From Pseudomonas guariconensis (GTDB taxonomy: Bacteria > Pseudomonadota > Gammaproteobacteria > Pseudomonadales > Pseudomonadaceae), in contig NZ_JADLJL010000002.1 in the NCBI RefSeq assembly GCF_015680235.1, positions 186,001-250,000 on the forward strand: a stretch of DNA of 64,000 bases. The letters run 5' to 3'. Below the pieces are notes generated by a model, which made no database searches, was not told the DNA's origin, and saw only the letters and a list, made by a program, of their open reading frames with translations. The stretch's first letter is position 1. Each line of letters begins with the position of its first letter. Of this stretch, positions 8,682 through 17,817 are shown one piece after another. Both the position numbers and the translations under genes were made by a program.

Positions 8682-9458
8682 TCAGTTCTCGATCAGGGTA
8701 TCGGCTGGTGCATGGACATGGAACGGGCAGCGCGCCGGGTTCAGCGAGCCAGGTTCCTGAAGTTGGTATTGGCGCCATTCGAAATTGTCGCCCTGGCCGA
8801 AGAAGCCCAGGGTGTCCGGGACGACGCCGTCGTTGTAGTGGCGCACCCGCTCGCGGATCCGTGAACGGATGCGTCGCCCGCTTTCGGTGGCGGCGCTGGC
8901 CACCTCGTCGAAGCTTTCCCGGGGGTTGATGACGAAGGCGATGTGCTCGCCCAGGTTGCGGCTTCTCATTTGCCGGTGGGCAGGGAAGTTCATGTTGATG
9001 AACAACGGCATGCCCGCGAAGCAGAACGACCAGTGGGGGTCATGGGGGTCGCGAGGGACCTCGGCGGGCCAGGGACGCGGGTCGAGACTGTGCACGTCCT
9101 GCAGAACTGCCCAGGCCAGGGCCTGCTGCTCGGCCAAGGTGCTGCTGGCATCGGTCTCGAGGAACGCCAGCAGCGGCATACCGATACGTTGTTTCAGAGG
9201 GATCGGCTCGAGGGTGCGGACATAGTCGGTAAGGCCCTGGGCGATGTCGCGGGCCAGCGTCTGCGCCTGGGCGAAGACGATATGGCAGCTCTCGGCGGAC
9301 ACCGCCTTGCGCCCGAACAGGCAGGGGAAGTCGGGAGCGGCGAGGAGAGTGCGAAAATGTGCGATGGTTATCTGTGTCCAATGTCGGTGTGTCTGGATAT
9401 GTTCAGCGGCCAGCTCTAGCGCATCCAGGCGATAGCAGTTTCCATAACCCGTAAACAT
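8682..9458 (-). CDS. YqcI/YcgG family protein (haem-dependent oxygenase-like)
   Basis: 258 aa, first gene of the operon, ATG preceded by a GGGGA site. The family pattern is clear: FPCLFGRKA at residues 44-52, a central FCFAGMPLFINMNFP, a charged R-S-R-N-L-G segment and the closing DNFEWRQYQL near residue 232. From the literature as I recall it, a family member (GntA of guanitoxin biosynthesis) acts as an N-hydroxylase, so an oxidative role on a nitrogen-containing small molecule is a reasonable inference; the substrate is unknown. It faces a divergently transcribed LysR regulator and is followed by an exporter and an SGNH hydrolase. Confidence 0.82.
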   Translation of the reverse strand: MFTGYGNCYRLDALELAAEHIQTHRHWTQITIAHFRTLLAAPDFPCLFGRKAVSAESCHIVFAQAQTLARDIAQGLTDYVRTLEPIPLKQRIGMPLLAFLETDASSTLAEQQALAWAVLQDVHSLDPRPWPAEVPRDPHDPHWSFCFAGMPLFINMNFPAHRQMRSRNLGEHIAFVINPRESFDEVASAATESGRRIRSRIRERVRHYNDGVVPDTLGFFGQGDNFEWRQYQLQEPGSLNPARCPFHVHAPADTLIEN

Positions 9459-9615
9459 GAGTTCCCCAGGTGTTCAATGAATTTGACCGCGAGATCCACG
9501 CGGTTTCCCTTGATATTTGTGTTTTAAGGGCATTTTCAGAGAACGATGCCGCGTTGTAAAACGGGTGGAACTATGACCTACTATTAGTCTCACTCATGCT
9601 CTACTGGATGGCTCG
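9459..9615. promoter_or_regulatory. Divergent control region between the YqcI operon and its LysR regulator
   Basis: 157 bp between divergent starts, clearly AT-richer than the genes on either side (for example TTGATATTTGTGTTTTAAGG). LysR regulators usually bind such a shared region to control both directions. I see no clear T-N11-A box that I would place with certainty. Confidence 0.5.
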
Positions 9616-10536
9616 ATGACGGAAAGGATCCCCGCGCTGCACGCCCTGCGTGCCTTCGAAGTGGCGTCGCGCTACGAATCCTTCACCCGTGCGGCCGAAG
9701 AGCTGGCACTGACCCAAGGCGCGATCAGCCACCACGTCAAGACCCTCGAAGCCATGTTCGGCTGCGACCTGTTCGAACGGCGCGGGCCCAAGCTGCGCCT
9801 CACCGAGCACGGCCGGCTGTTGGCTCAGGAGCTCAAGGTCGGCTTCAAGATCATCGAAAATGCATGCTCGCTGCTGCGCCAGGACCGCTATGGGCTGCGT
9901 CTGAAGGCCCCTTCGACGCTGACCGTGCGCTGGTTGCTCAAGGCGCTGGACGGATTCAAGAAGGTCGACAACAGCTGCAGTGTGCAGCTGTCGAGCGTCT
10001 GGATGGACATCGACACGGTGGATTTCTATTCAGAGCCCTACGACTGCGCGATTCTGCTGGGCAGTGGGCGATTCCCGGCCGATGTCGAGAGCCTGAAGCT
10101 GTTCGATGAATGGTTGATCCCGGTGTGCCATCCCGACTACCTGCAGGATCAAGTCACGGACCTGTCGGTGCTGCAGCGCTGCGAACTGCTGCATCCCTCG
10201 CCGGACCGCCGTGACTGGCGCCGCTGGTTGGCGCGGATGGACGCACTGGATATCAGTATTGGCCAGGGCCAGGTGTTCGATACCCTCGACCAAGGAATTT
10301 CCGCGGCCCAGCAGGGCCTGGGCATTTCCGTGGTCGACCTGGTGCTGGCCAGCAACGACTTGGCCGCCGGCCGCCTGGTGACGCCGTTCAAGCATGCCGT
10401 AGCCACCGGTGATGGCTACTACATGACCTGGCTCAAGGCCAGCCCCAAGGCGCGCCAGATGCAACGGCTGCGCGAGTTCCTGCTCGGCCAGGTGCCGCCA
10501 CTGGCGTACAAGGATATCGACTATCTCTACGGTTGA
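9616..10536 (+). CDS. LysR family transcriptional regulator (GcvA-like)
   Basis: 306 aa, normal length. The N-terminal winged helix reads IPALHALRAFEVASRYESFT-RAAEELALTQGAISHHVK (residues 5-43), typical of the GcvA/AmpR branch, followed by the long linker helix and a periplasmic-binding-like effector domain ending near residue 300. The Shine-Dalgarno is weak, but no better start is available. It diverges from the YqcI-LysE-SGNH operon and is the obvious candidate for its regulator; the inducing molecule cannot be told from sequence. Confidence 0.9.
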   Translation: MTERIPALHALRAFEVASRYESFTRAAEELALTQGAISHHVKTLEAMFGCDLFERRGPKLRLTEHGRLLAQELKVGFKIIENACSLLRQDRYGLRLKAPSTLTVRWLLKALDGFKKVDNSCSVQLSSVWMDIDTVDFYSEPYDCAILLGSGRFPADVESLKLFDEWLIPVCHPDYLQDQVTDLSVLQRCELLHPSPDRRDWRRWLARMDALDISIGQGQVFDTLDQGISAAQQGLGISVVDLVLASNDLAAGRLVTPFKHAVATGDGYYMTWLKASPKARQMQRLREFLLGQVPPLAYKDIDYLYG

Positions 10537-10680
10537 TGGGGCTGCTTTGCAGCCGATCGCTCAGGCCGGCTGCATCTTCTTTGTGCCACGGCGCAACCCT
10601 TCGCCGGCCTGGCCAGCGACGAAGTGCCATACAGCGGTAGAATGCACATTCGCTGATGAAAAACGATTCGAGGTCGACGC

Positions 10681-13041
10681 GTGGAGTTGCAGCAGGGCTT
10701 TGTCCTCACCCGGCATTGGCATGACACGCCAGAAGGCACCTGCGTGGAGTTCTGGCTCGCCACCGATCAGGGGCCGCGGCAGATACGCCTGGCGCCACAG
10801 GTGTCGGTGGCGTTCATCCCGGCGCAGCAAGGGGAGCATGCCCAGGTACTGTTGGCCAAGGAGCAGGGCGTCGAACTCAGACCCCTGGGCCTGCAGGATT
10901 TCGACCAGCGTCCGGTGCTGGGCCTGTACTGCCGGCAACACCGGCAATTGATGCAGCTCGAGCAGCGCCTGCGCAGTGCGGGTATCGAGGTGTTCGAAGC
11001 CGATATCCGCCCGCCCGAGCGCTACCTGATGGAGCGGTTCATCACCGCCCCGGTGCTGTTCAGCGGCCAGCCGGATGACCACGGCGTGTACTGCGATGCC
11101 CAACTCAAACCTCAGCCCGAATACCGACCGACGCTACGTCTGGTCTCGCTGGATATCGAGACCACCGAGCGTGGCGAACTCTACAGCATCGCCCTGGAAG
11201 GCTGTGGCCAGCGCCAGGTCTACATGCTCGGGCCCGCCAACGGTGATGCCAGCGAAGTGGATTTCGATCTCGAATACTGCGACGACCGTCGCCAATTGAT
11301 CGAGCGCCTGAACCAGTGGTTCGCCCTGCACGACCCGGACGCGATCATCGGCTGGAGCCTGGTGCAGTTCGACCTGCGCCTGCTGCACGAGCATGCCGCG
11401 CGCCTGCAGGTGCCGCTGGCCCTTGGACGCAAGGGTGCCCCACTGACCTTGCGCGCCCATGGCAGTCGTAGCCACGTGTTCGCCGACGCCCCAGGGCGCT
11501 TGCTGATCGACGGTATCGAGGCGCTGCGCTCGGCCACCTGGAGTTTCCCTTCGTTCAGCCTGGAAAGCGTCGCGCAAACCTTGCTCGGCGAAGGCAAGGC
11601 CATCGATACGCCCTACCAGCGCATGGATGAAATCAACCGCATGTTCGCCGAGGACAAGCCCGCCCTGGCGCGTTACAACCTCAAGGACTGCGAGCTGGTC
11701 ACGCGCATCTTCGCCCATACCAAACTGCTGGAGTTCCTGCTCGAGCGCAGCACCGTCACCGGTCTTGCGGTGGACCGCAGTGGTGGTTCGGTGGCTGCGT
11801 TCTGCCACTTGTACATCCCTTCGATGCACCGGCTGGGCTACGTTGCGCCCAACTTGGGCAGCCGGCCGGACGAAGCCAGCCCTGGCGGCTTCGTCATGGA
11901 TTCACGCCCTGGCCTGTATGACTCGGTGCTGGTGCTCGACTACAAAAGCTTGTACCCCTCGATCATCCGGACGTTCCTGATCGACCCGGTGGGGCTGGTG
12001 GAAGGCCTGCGCCAACCCGATGACGCGCATTCGGTCGAAGGTTTTCGTGGTGCGCGGTTCTCCCGTAGCCGGCACGGCCTGCCGGCGATCGTCGAGCGGG
12101 TCTGGCAGGGCAGGGAGGCTGCCAAGCGAGCGGGCAACGCGCCGTTGTCCCAGGCCCTCAAGATCATCATGAACGCCTTTTACGGCGTACTCGGCTCCAG
12201 CGGTTGCCGGTTCTTCGACCCGCGCCTGGCCTCGTCCATCACCCTGCGCGGCCATCAGATCATGCGCCAGACCCGGCAACTGATCGAAGCCCAGGGCTAC
12301 GACGTGATCTACGGCGACACCGATTCCACGTTCGTCTGGCTCAAGGGCCCCCATGACGAAGAGGCGGCGGCACGCATCGGGCACGCTCTGGTGGCCGAGG
12401 TCAACCGTTGGTGGCGCGAACACCTGCAGGTGGAAATGGGGCTTCAGAGCGCACTGGAGCTGCAATTCGAAACCCACTACCGACGATTCCTCATGCCCAC
12501 GATCCGCGGCACCGATGAAGGCAGCAAGAAGCGTTATGCGGGCCTGGTCCGGCGCGCGAACGGCCAGGAGGACATGGTCTACAAAGGCCTGGAGTCGGTG
12601 CGCACCGATTGGTCGCCGCTGGCCAGGCAGTTCCAGCAGGCGCTGTACGGGCGCATTTTCCGGGGCCAACCCTATCGCGACTACGTGCGTGATTTCGTAC
12701 GGCGCACCCTGGCTGGCGAGCAGAACGAGTTGCTGGTCTATCGCAAGCGCTTGCGCCGGCCGCTGGCCGAGTATCAGCGTAACGTGCCGCCCCATGTACG
12801 CGCTGCACGTCTGGCGGATGAATACAACACGCGGCTGGGGCGGCCACAGCAGTACCAGAACGGTGGCTGGATCAGTTACGTCATCACGACCTCGGGCCCT
12901 GAGCCACTGGAGAACCAGCAATCGCCGATCGATCACGAGCATTATCTGGCGCGCCAATTGCAGCCTGTGGCCGATGCCATCCTGCCCTTCGTCGGCGACG
13001 ACTTCTGCGCACTGACCGATCGACAGCTGCTGCTGTTCTGA
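10681..13041 (+). CDS. polB: DNA polymerase II (family B)
   Basis: 786 aa, full length. Family B polymerase used in SOS-associated repair and replication restart. The proofreading exonuclease motifs are present ([11 protein letters not shown] with the catalytic D-I-E near residue 160, and [10 protein letters not shown] near residue 340). All three polymerase motifs are intact: [12 protein letters not shown] near residue 420; [14 protein letters not shown] near residue 495; C, YGDTDST near residue 547. Translation appears to begin at a GTG (10681) with a GAGG site upstream; no obvious LexA box is seen just ahead of it. It is a single-gene unit, and the NEL effector cluster begins directly after it. 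Confidence 0.95.
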   Translation: MELQQGFVLTRHWHDTPEGTCVEFWLATDQGPRQIRLAPQVSVAFIPAQQGEHAQVLLAKEQGVELRPLGLQDFDQRPVLGLYCRQHRQLMQLEQRLRSAGIEVFEADIRPPERYLMERFITAPVLFSGQPDDHGVYCDAQLKPQPEYRPTLRLVSLDIETTERGELYSIALEGCGQRQVYMLGPANGDASEVDFDLEYCDDRRQLIERLNQWFALHDPDAIIGWSLVQFDLRLLHEHAARLQVPLALGRKGAPLTLRAHGSRSHVFADAPGRLLIDGIEALRSATWSFPSFSLESVAQTLLGEGKAIDTPYQRMDEINRMFAEDKPALARYNLKDCELVTRIFAHTKLLEFLLERSTVTGLAVDRSGGSVAAFCHLYIPSMHRLGYVAPNLGSRPDEASPGGFVMDSRPGLYDSVLVLDYKSLYPSIIRTFLIDPVGLVEGLRQPDDAHSVEGFRGARFSRSRHGLPAIVERVWQGREAAKRAGNAPLSQALKIIMNAFYGVLGSSGCRFFDPRLASSITLRGHQIMRQTRQLIEAQGYDVIYGDTDSTFVWLKGPHDEEAAARIGHALVAEVNRWWREHLQVEMGLQSALELQFETHYRRFLMPTIRGTDEGSKKRYAGLVRRANGQEDMVYKGLESVRTDWSPLARQFQQALYGRIFRGQPYRDYVRDFVRRTLAGEQNELLVYRKRLRRPLAEYQRNVPPHVRAARLADEYNTRLGRPQQYQNGGWISYVITTSGPEPLENQQSPIDHEHYLARQLQPVADAILPFVGDDFCALTDRQLLLF

Positions 13042-13051
13042 GCCGCTGGCA

Positions 13052-13094
13052 GTAGCTATCTACTGCTTGCGCCCGACGTTTTGTTCCTAGCCTC
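13052..13094 (+). promoter_or_regulatory. Shared NEL-cluster promoter, copy 1
   Basis: Box GTAGCTATCTA (13052-13062), exactly 23 bases, then CCTAGCCTC (13086-13094), 30 bases before the ATG. The same two elements with the same 23-base gap precede the other two paralogues. The second element fits an RpoS-type -10 (CTANNCT), and the first would be an upstream operator or activator site around -50. This is read directly from the alignment of the three copies; the sigma factor is inference. Confidence 0.65.
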
Positions 13095-13123
13095 GCACGC
13101 TGTATTCCCGCAGAGGCAAGGAC

Positions 13124-16100
13124 ATGCAGGGTAATGATATCCAGGGCGGCAATAAGGCAGACCTGATCGCAGCCGAGCGCGCATTCCAGGACCACTTCAT
13201 CCACGAGCGACTTCCGGCATGGCTGCGCCTGGCAAGCCCCGAACAACTGGCGACGATCACGCCTGCCTTGCGCGAAGGCCTGCGTCTGCGCAGGCAAATC
13301 GAACGTGTCCTGGCAGCGATCGAGCCACTGGACGGCTTTGTCCAGACGCGGCTGGAGCAAGCGCTGCACGAGCGTTTTGGCGTGACGCTCGATGTACGCA
13401 GCAGCACGTTTCGCGTCGAAAGCCGGGAGCCTGTGATCAACCAGCAGCCGGTCGGCAGCCATCTGACCGAGGCGGTCTATCGGCAAATGCCATTGGTCGA
13501 AGCTGCGCTGCGCAACTTCACCCGTGACGAGGCCGAACCTGGGCGGCAACCGAAGGGCAATCGCCTGTCGAGCCCTGACATTGACCTGGCGAGCTTGCCC
13601 TCGGCCACCGCGTTTGCCGCATTGTGCCGTGAACTCGATCTTGGGGCCCGATACCAGCAGCATCTCCGCAATGGACTGGTGCAGCCTGACCCCGCGCAGT
13701 CGTTGCCATCGTTGCTGGCAAATGCCCGTAGGCAAAGCATGCTGGTGGATGCAGGCAAGGGATGCCTGGGCGGCGTCCTGACCCAGGGCGAGTTCGAACT
13801 GATCGCTCAATTGTGTACCCAGAACCAGCTGAGTTCCCTTGGAGGCGATCGGGTCGTGGCCAGACAACTGAGCCTGTTCGGTTGCACGCTCGAGCAGATC
13901 GTGGTGCTGGATGTCATCGACCGCGGCTGGCTCGGCGAATACAGCAGGCGCCTGTTGATCCATGTGCCGGATGATCCGTTTGGTGCCTGGAGCGTGTTCT
14001 CCAGCTTGCGCGAGCTGGCCTACGGACTCGGCCGGCGTTTGCGCGACCAGACGTACCAGTATTTTTTCAGGCGCTTCGTACGTCGACGGGACAGCCAGGC
14101 GTTCTTCGACACGGTGACGCCAGGCTATGCGGACCTGCCGCTGTGGGCCAACCTCGACATGCACGAACGGCTGAGCGCCCACCCCAAGCCGCTGTTCGTC
14201 TGGCTGGGTCAGGCCCATGTCGAAAGGATCCAGGACGACGCCGCGGTGATCGCACCGCCTGTCGCGCAGCTCGACCGGGAAGTCCAGCGTGAGCATGACC
14301 TGCGCCTGGCCGCCGAAGGCTGGTCGTTGGTCTATCTGGCGGGCATGTTCATCCCGACGCTCGGGGCTGTGTTGCTGGCGGTCACGGCCTGGCAGCTGCT
14401 AGGGGAGATTTTTCAAGCTATCGAGGATTGGCAGGATGGCGATCACGAGCAAGCCTTGGACCATGTGATCAATGTCGCCACCGATCTTGCGTTGGTGGGT
14501 GTCACCTCGGCAGGCGTGGGGGCGGCGAGCCGGGCATGGCGGCGCTCGCCGCTGGTCGATGGCTTGGTGCCTGCCGAACTTGAAGACGGTTCCAGACGGC
14601 TGTGGAACCAGGACCTGGCACCTTTTCGCAGTGCGCAACTGCCGGCCCGGGCCGTTGCTGACGAGGCCGGCATCCTGCGTTTCGGGGAGGCGGCCTGGAT
14701 CGACATGGAGGGTCATCGTTACCCGGTAAGCCTGCGCGATGGCCAATGGCGGCTCGATGCTCAGCGTCGCCCAGGCAAATGGCTGCAACCGCTAAAGCCC
14801 CGCCATGCCCCGCGGTTGCTCAACAACGGCGCTTTCGCTTGGCGACTGGAGACGCAGCAGCCGGTGTACTGGGATGATGTGTTGTATCTGTGGCAACGGC
14901 TGGGTGGGCGTTTTCGTGCGCTCGGCAGGGAACAGGCCGAATGGGCGCTGACGTTCCATGGCCTGGACGGCGATGACCTCAGGGCGCTGCATGTGTCTGG
15001 TCGAGCGCCGGATACGACCTTGACGGACACGGTAGAACGCATCTTGCTGGAGCAGCGCATCCGCGACATGGTCAGCTGTTTGCGCGCCGGCATGCAAGTG
15101 AAGGACGTCATGGTTCGCCAGCACGCCGAATTGCTGGCCGGCGCGGTCCCGTTGCCTGACCAGGCGTTGGCCGAGCTGGCCTGGAACCAGCGAAGGCGCC
15201 TGTTCCAACGCATCTACCAGAACATCCAGGCCAGCGAAGTCCCTGCGGTGAGGGCATTGCGCAGGGCGTTTGCAAACCTGCCGACGCGTGTTGCGCTGGA
15301 CATAGTGGACTCGGCCAGCCAGGAAGACCAGGTACGCCTGCTCGAGCACGGCCGGGTGTCGCTGAACCTGGCCCAGGCCGGGCGGGCCGCACACTTGCGA
15401 ATACGCACTGTCCGGGTCTATGAGGCGTTGCACCTGGACACCCCGCAGGATGTCGACCTGGCCAGAGTCGTGCTAAGCCTGCTCGATCATCTGCCGGCGG
15501 CAGGCATTCGCTGGCGCTTGTTCGACGAGGGCGTGCCGATCATGACGACGCAAGGGGAGCGCTCCTTCGACCTGATACACCTGAACGGCCGATTTCTGGT
15601 GCTCGATGCCGATGGAGCGCCCGTTGGCGAGACTGGCGAGCTGTTCGAAACCATGGCTGGCGCCTATGGCGAGGCGCAACGTCATGCGTTGCAGATCAAC
15701 GATCCCTTCGCCCATAACCTCAGGGTCCTGATATCGCGCCTGGCGGTGTCGCGGCGCCAGGACGTCGAGCGTCTGTTGCAGGCAACCGGGCCGCAAGACT
15801 GGTTCAAGGCCCCTTGCAGGCTTGGCGACGGTCGAATCGGTTACCCCTTGAGTGGGCGAGGCGCTGGCTGGCGTCCCGCACCTGCACCGTTCTCCTTGCG
15901 GGTGGAACTCAGGCGGTTCCATCCTCAATACACCGACGGCGAGGTAGCCGCCTGGGAGGCCCAGGTGCGCCAGGCAGGCAGGACGGTACAGGAGGCGTTG
16001 GCGCAGCTTGGCCGTGAGTTCGATGCGTTGAGACGGACGCTCAACGACTGGGTGCTGGAAGGCCCAGCCGGTGAGACGCGGCGGGCCCGGACGCAGATCA

Positions 16101-17689
16101 TGGACCAACTGCTGCGTCGCTGGCAGCGCATCACCGACGACATTCCTCAATTCAACCTGCGCGAAGGCCTTCACAGCGTGATCGTGCATTCGGTCAGGCC
16201 GGGTGTGTTACCGCGGCTTCCGGAACAGGTCAGTTTCGCCCACGTGGTAGAGCTTTCGCTGTGCGCCACGGATTTACGCAGCGTGCCAGCGGCCTTCGTC
16301 CGGGCGTTTCCGAACCTGCGCATCCTTCAGGTCGCACGTAACCGGCTGACTCGGATACCGCCATACCTGGAACAGCTGGCGCATCTGCGGGAACTGGACT
16401 TGTACGATAACCAGATCGCGCTCAGTGGCACGCAAGGATGGAACCTGGAGCATTGCGAGCACCTGTGCCATCTCAACCTCTCCAGAAACCCGTTGGGCAT
16501 GACCTTTTCCGTGAGCCGCATGGTAGGCCTGAAAAGACTGTTTCTGCGCGACACCGGCATCGATAGCTTACCCAGCGGCTTGCTCGAGGCAGAGGCCCTG
16601 GAGTTCGCCGACCTGAGCGGCAACCGGATCCGCCGCTTGCCGCCGGAATACTACCAGGCTAGCGTGCCGCTACGACGTGTCCTGCGGTTGGACGGCAACC
16701 CGCTGAGGGACGAAGATTCGCAAGCCTCTAGGCTGTTTTTGAGGGCAGGGCAGCAGGATATCGATGTCCAGCGCTGGAGCGATGCCCTTGAGGCGCATCA
16801 GCGCGGTCGCATGATGCAGGGCTGGGCTTTCGTTCAGGGGCAGGAAGGCGCCGCGGGTTTCATCGAGACGTTGCAACGGTTACTGGACACACGGGAATTC
16901 CAGATGCAGCCCCGAGCCCTGGCCGGGCGGGTAATGAGCATGTTGCAGAGCCTGCAGACCGATGCCAGCTTGCGCGAGGCGTTGTTCGCCCATGCGCAGG
17001 ATGAACTGACCTGCCATGACAGCGCCATCCTGCGGTTCAGTAATCTAGAAGTGCGTGTGCTGGTTGCCAGGGCGCGACAGGATGCGCCGCCTGACCGACA
17101 GGGCGACGCTTTGCTTCGCCTGGGCCTGCGCTTGTGGCGGCTGGACCAGGTGGATTACCGGTTGCTTCAGGACACACAGATCTGGGAAGCGCAGGGCACG
17201 ATGTTGGAGCCGCTCGAAGTGAACCTGGGTTATCGCCTGGCCTTGCGCGAGGCGCTGGACTTGCCGATCGAACCGGTGGAAATGGAGTACCTCCCGCAGG
17301 CCAACCTGAGTGCGGAGCGTGTCGCGCGAATCCGTGACTGGGTATTGGCCAAAGAGCAGCGGGAACAGGACGCGCTTGCCGACTGGATGATCAGCCAGTC
17401 GTTTTGGCGCGAATACCTCACGCAAACCTTTGCCGAGCGCTTCGAAACCTTGAACGCACCGTTCCATGAACGTGTCGCCAGCCTGCTGGCCTGGCGCGAA
17501 GATCTGCTGGCGTCCGCACCACGGCAGCCCCCCGGCAGCGATGCAGCCTATCAGGCACAGTTGGCGCGGATCGACGCGAGGGTGAGCACGGAGCACCAGG
17601 CCCAGCGAACAGCAGAACATGCGCTGTTGTTGCAGCTGACCCAGGAGGCGATGAGCATCGGCCCGGCAGAACCGGCGATCGATGTGTGA
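13124..17689 (+). CDS. Giant LRR-NEL effector, paralogue 1 (putative E3 ubiquitin ligase)
   Basis: 1521 aa. The N-terminal ~1000 residues resemble the DUF6543 'dermonecrotic toxin'-type region found in large Pseudomonas proteins. One strongly hydrophobic stretch (LAGMFIPTLGAVLLAVTAW, about residues 403-425) is followed by an amphipathic helix. A leucine-rich repeat block spans about 1028-1190 (for example LRILQVARNRLTRIP). The C-terminal ~300 residues match the NEL domain of Shigella IpaH and Salmonella SspH: catalytic Cys1297 in C-H-D, then R-F-S-N-L, LLRLGLRLWRLD and a closing LLLQLTQEAM. NEL domains transfer ubiquitin to host proteins chosen by the LRR. There is no classical signal peptide. 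IpaH proteins are about 550 aa, so this N-terminus is far larger and may provide its own delivery. First of three tandem paralogues. Confidence 0.88.
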   Translation: MQGNDIQGGNKADLIAAERAFQDHFIHERLPAWLRLASPEQLATITPALREGLRLRRQIERVLAAIEPLDGFVQTRLEQALHERFGVTLDVRSSTFRVESREPVINQQPVGSHLTEAVYRQMPLVEAALRNFTRDEAEPGRQPKGNRLSSPDIDLASLPSATAFAALCRELDLGARYQQHLRNGLVQPDPAQSLPSLLANARRQSMLVDAGKGCLGGVLTQGEFELIAQLCTQNQLSSLGGDRVVARQLSLFGCTLEQIVVLDVIDRGWLGEYSRRLLIHVPDDPFGAWSVFSSLRELAYGLGRRLRDQTYQYFFRRFVRRRDSQAFFDTVTPGYADLPLWANLDMHERLSAHPKPLFVWLGQAHVERIQDDAAVIAPPVAQLDREVQREHDLRLAAEGWSLVYLAGMFIPTLGAVLLAVTAWQLLGEIFQAIEDWQDGDHEQALDHVINVATDLALVGVTSAGVGAASRAWRRSPLVDGLVPAELEDGSRRLWNQDLAPFRSAQLPARAVADEAGILRFGEAAWIDMEGHRYPVSLRDGQWRLDAQRRPGKWLQPLKPRHAPRLLNNGAFAWRLETQQPVYWDDVLYLWQRLGGRFRALGREQAEWALTFHGLDGDDLRALHVSGRAPDTTLTDTVERILLEQRIRDMVSCLRAGMQVKDVMVRQHAELLAGAVPLPDQALAELAWNQRRRLFQRIYQNIQASEVPAVRALRRAFANLPTRVALDIVDSASQEDQVRLLEHGRVSLNLAQAGRAAHLRIRTVRVYEALHLDTPQDVDLARVVLSLLDHLPAAGIRWRLFDEGVPIMTTQGERSFDLIHLNGRFLVLDADGAPVGETGELFETMAGAYGEAQRHALQINDPFAHNLRVLISRLAVSRRQDVERLLQATGPQDWFKAPCRLGDGRIGYPLSGRGAGWRPAPAPFSLRVELRRFHPQYTDGEVAAWEAQVRQAGRTVQEALAQLGREFDALRRTLNDWVLEGPAGETRRARTQIMDQLLRRWQRITDDIPQFNLREGLHSVIVHSVRPGVLPRLPEQVSFAHVVELSLCATDLRSVPAAFVRAFPNLRILQVARNRLTRIPPYLEQLAHLRELDLYDNQIALSGTQGWNLEHCEHLCHLNLSRNPLGMTFSVSRMVGLKRLFLRDTGIDSLPSGLLEAEALEFADLSGNRIRRLPPEYYQASVPLRRVLRLDGNPLRDEDSQASRLFLRAGQQDIDVQRWSDALEAHQRGRMMQGWAFVQGQEGAAGFIETLQRLLDTREFQMQPRALAGRVMSMLQSLQTDASLREALFAHAQDELTCHDSAILRFSNLEVRVLVARARQDAPPDRQGDALLRLGLRLWRLDQVDYRLLQDTQIWEAQGTMLEPLEVNLGYRLALREALDLPIEPVEMEYLPQANLSAERVARIRDWVLAKEQREQDALADWMISQSFWREYLTQTFAERFETLNAPFHERVASLLAWREDLLASAPRQPPGSDAAYQAQLARIDARVSTEHQAQRTAEHALLLQLTQEAMSIGPAEPAIDV

Positions 17690-17746
17690 TCCGTCGTTGG
17701 GCACACTGTGTGCGGCCGACTTCCAACCCAGGAGGAGGGCACGGTA

Positions 17747-17789
17747 GTAGTTAAATAGCGTCGCTCGCCAGGACGCGCTGCTTAGGCTC
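17747..17789 (+). promoter_or_regulatory. Shared NEL-cluster promoter, copy 2
   Basis: Box GTAGTTAAATA (17747-17757), 23 bases, then CTTAGGCTC (17781-17789), 29 bases before the ATG at 17818. It matches copies 1 and 3 in both elements and in the exact spacing, while the 23-base spacer itself is not conserved. This is good evidence for selection on the two boxes. Confidence 0.65.
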
Positions 17790-17817
17790 GTATCTCCCCA
17801 AGCAGGAGATACGAGTC

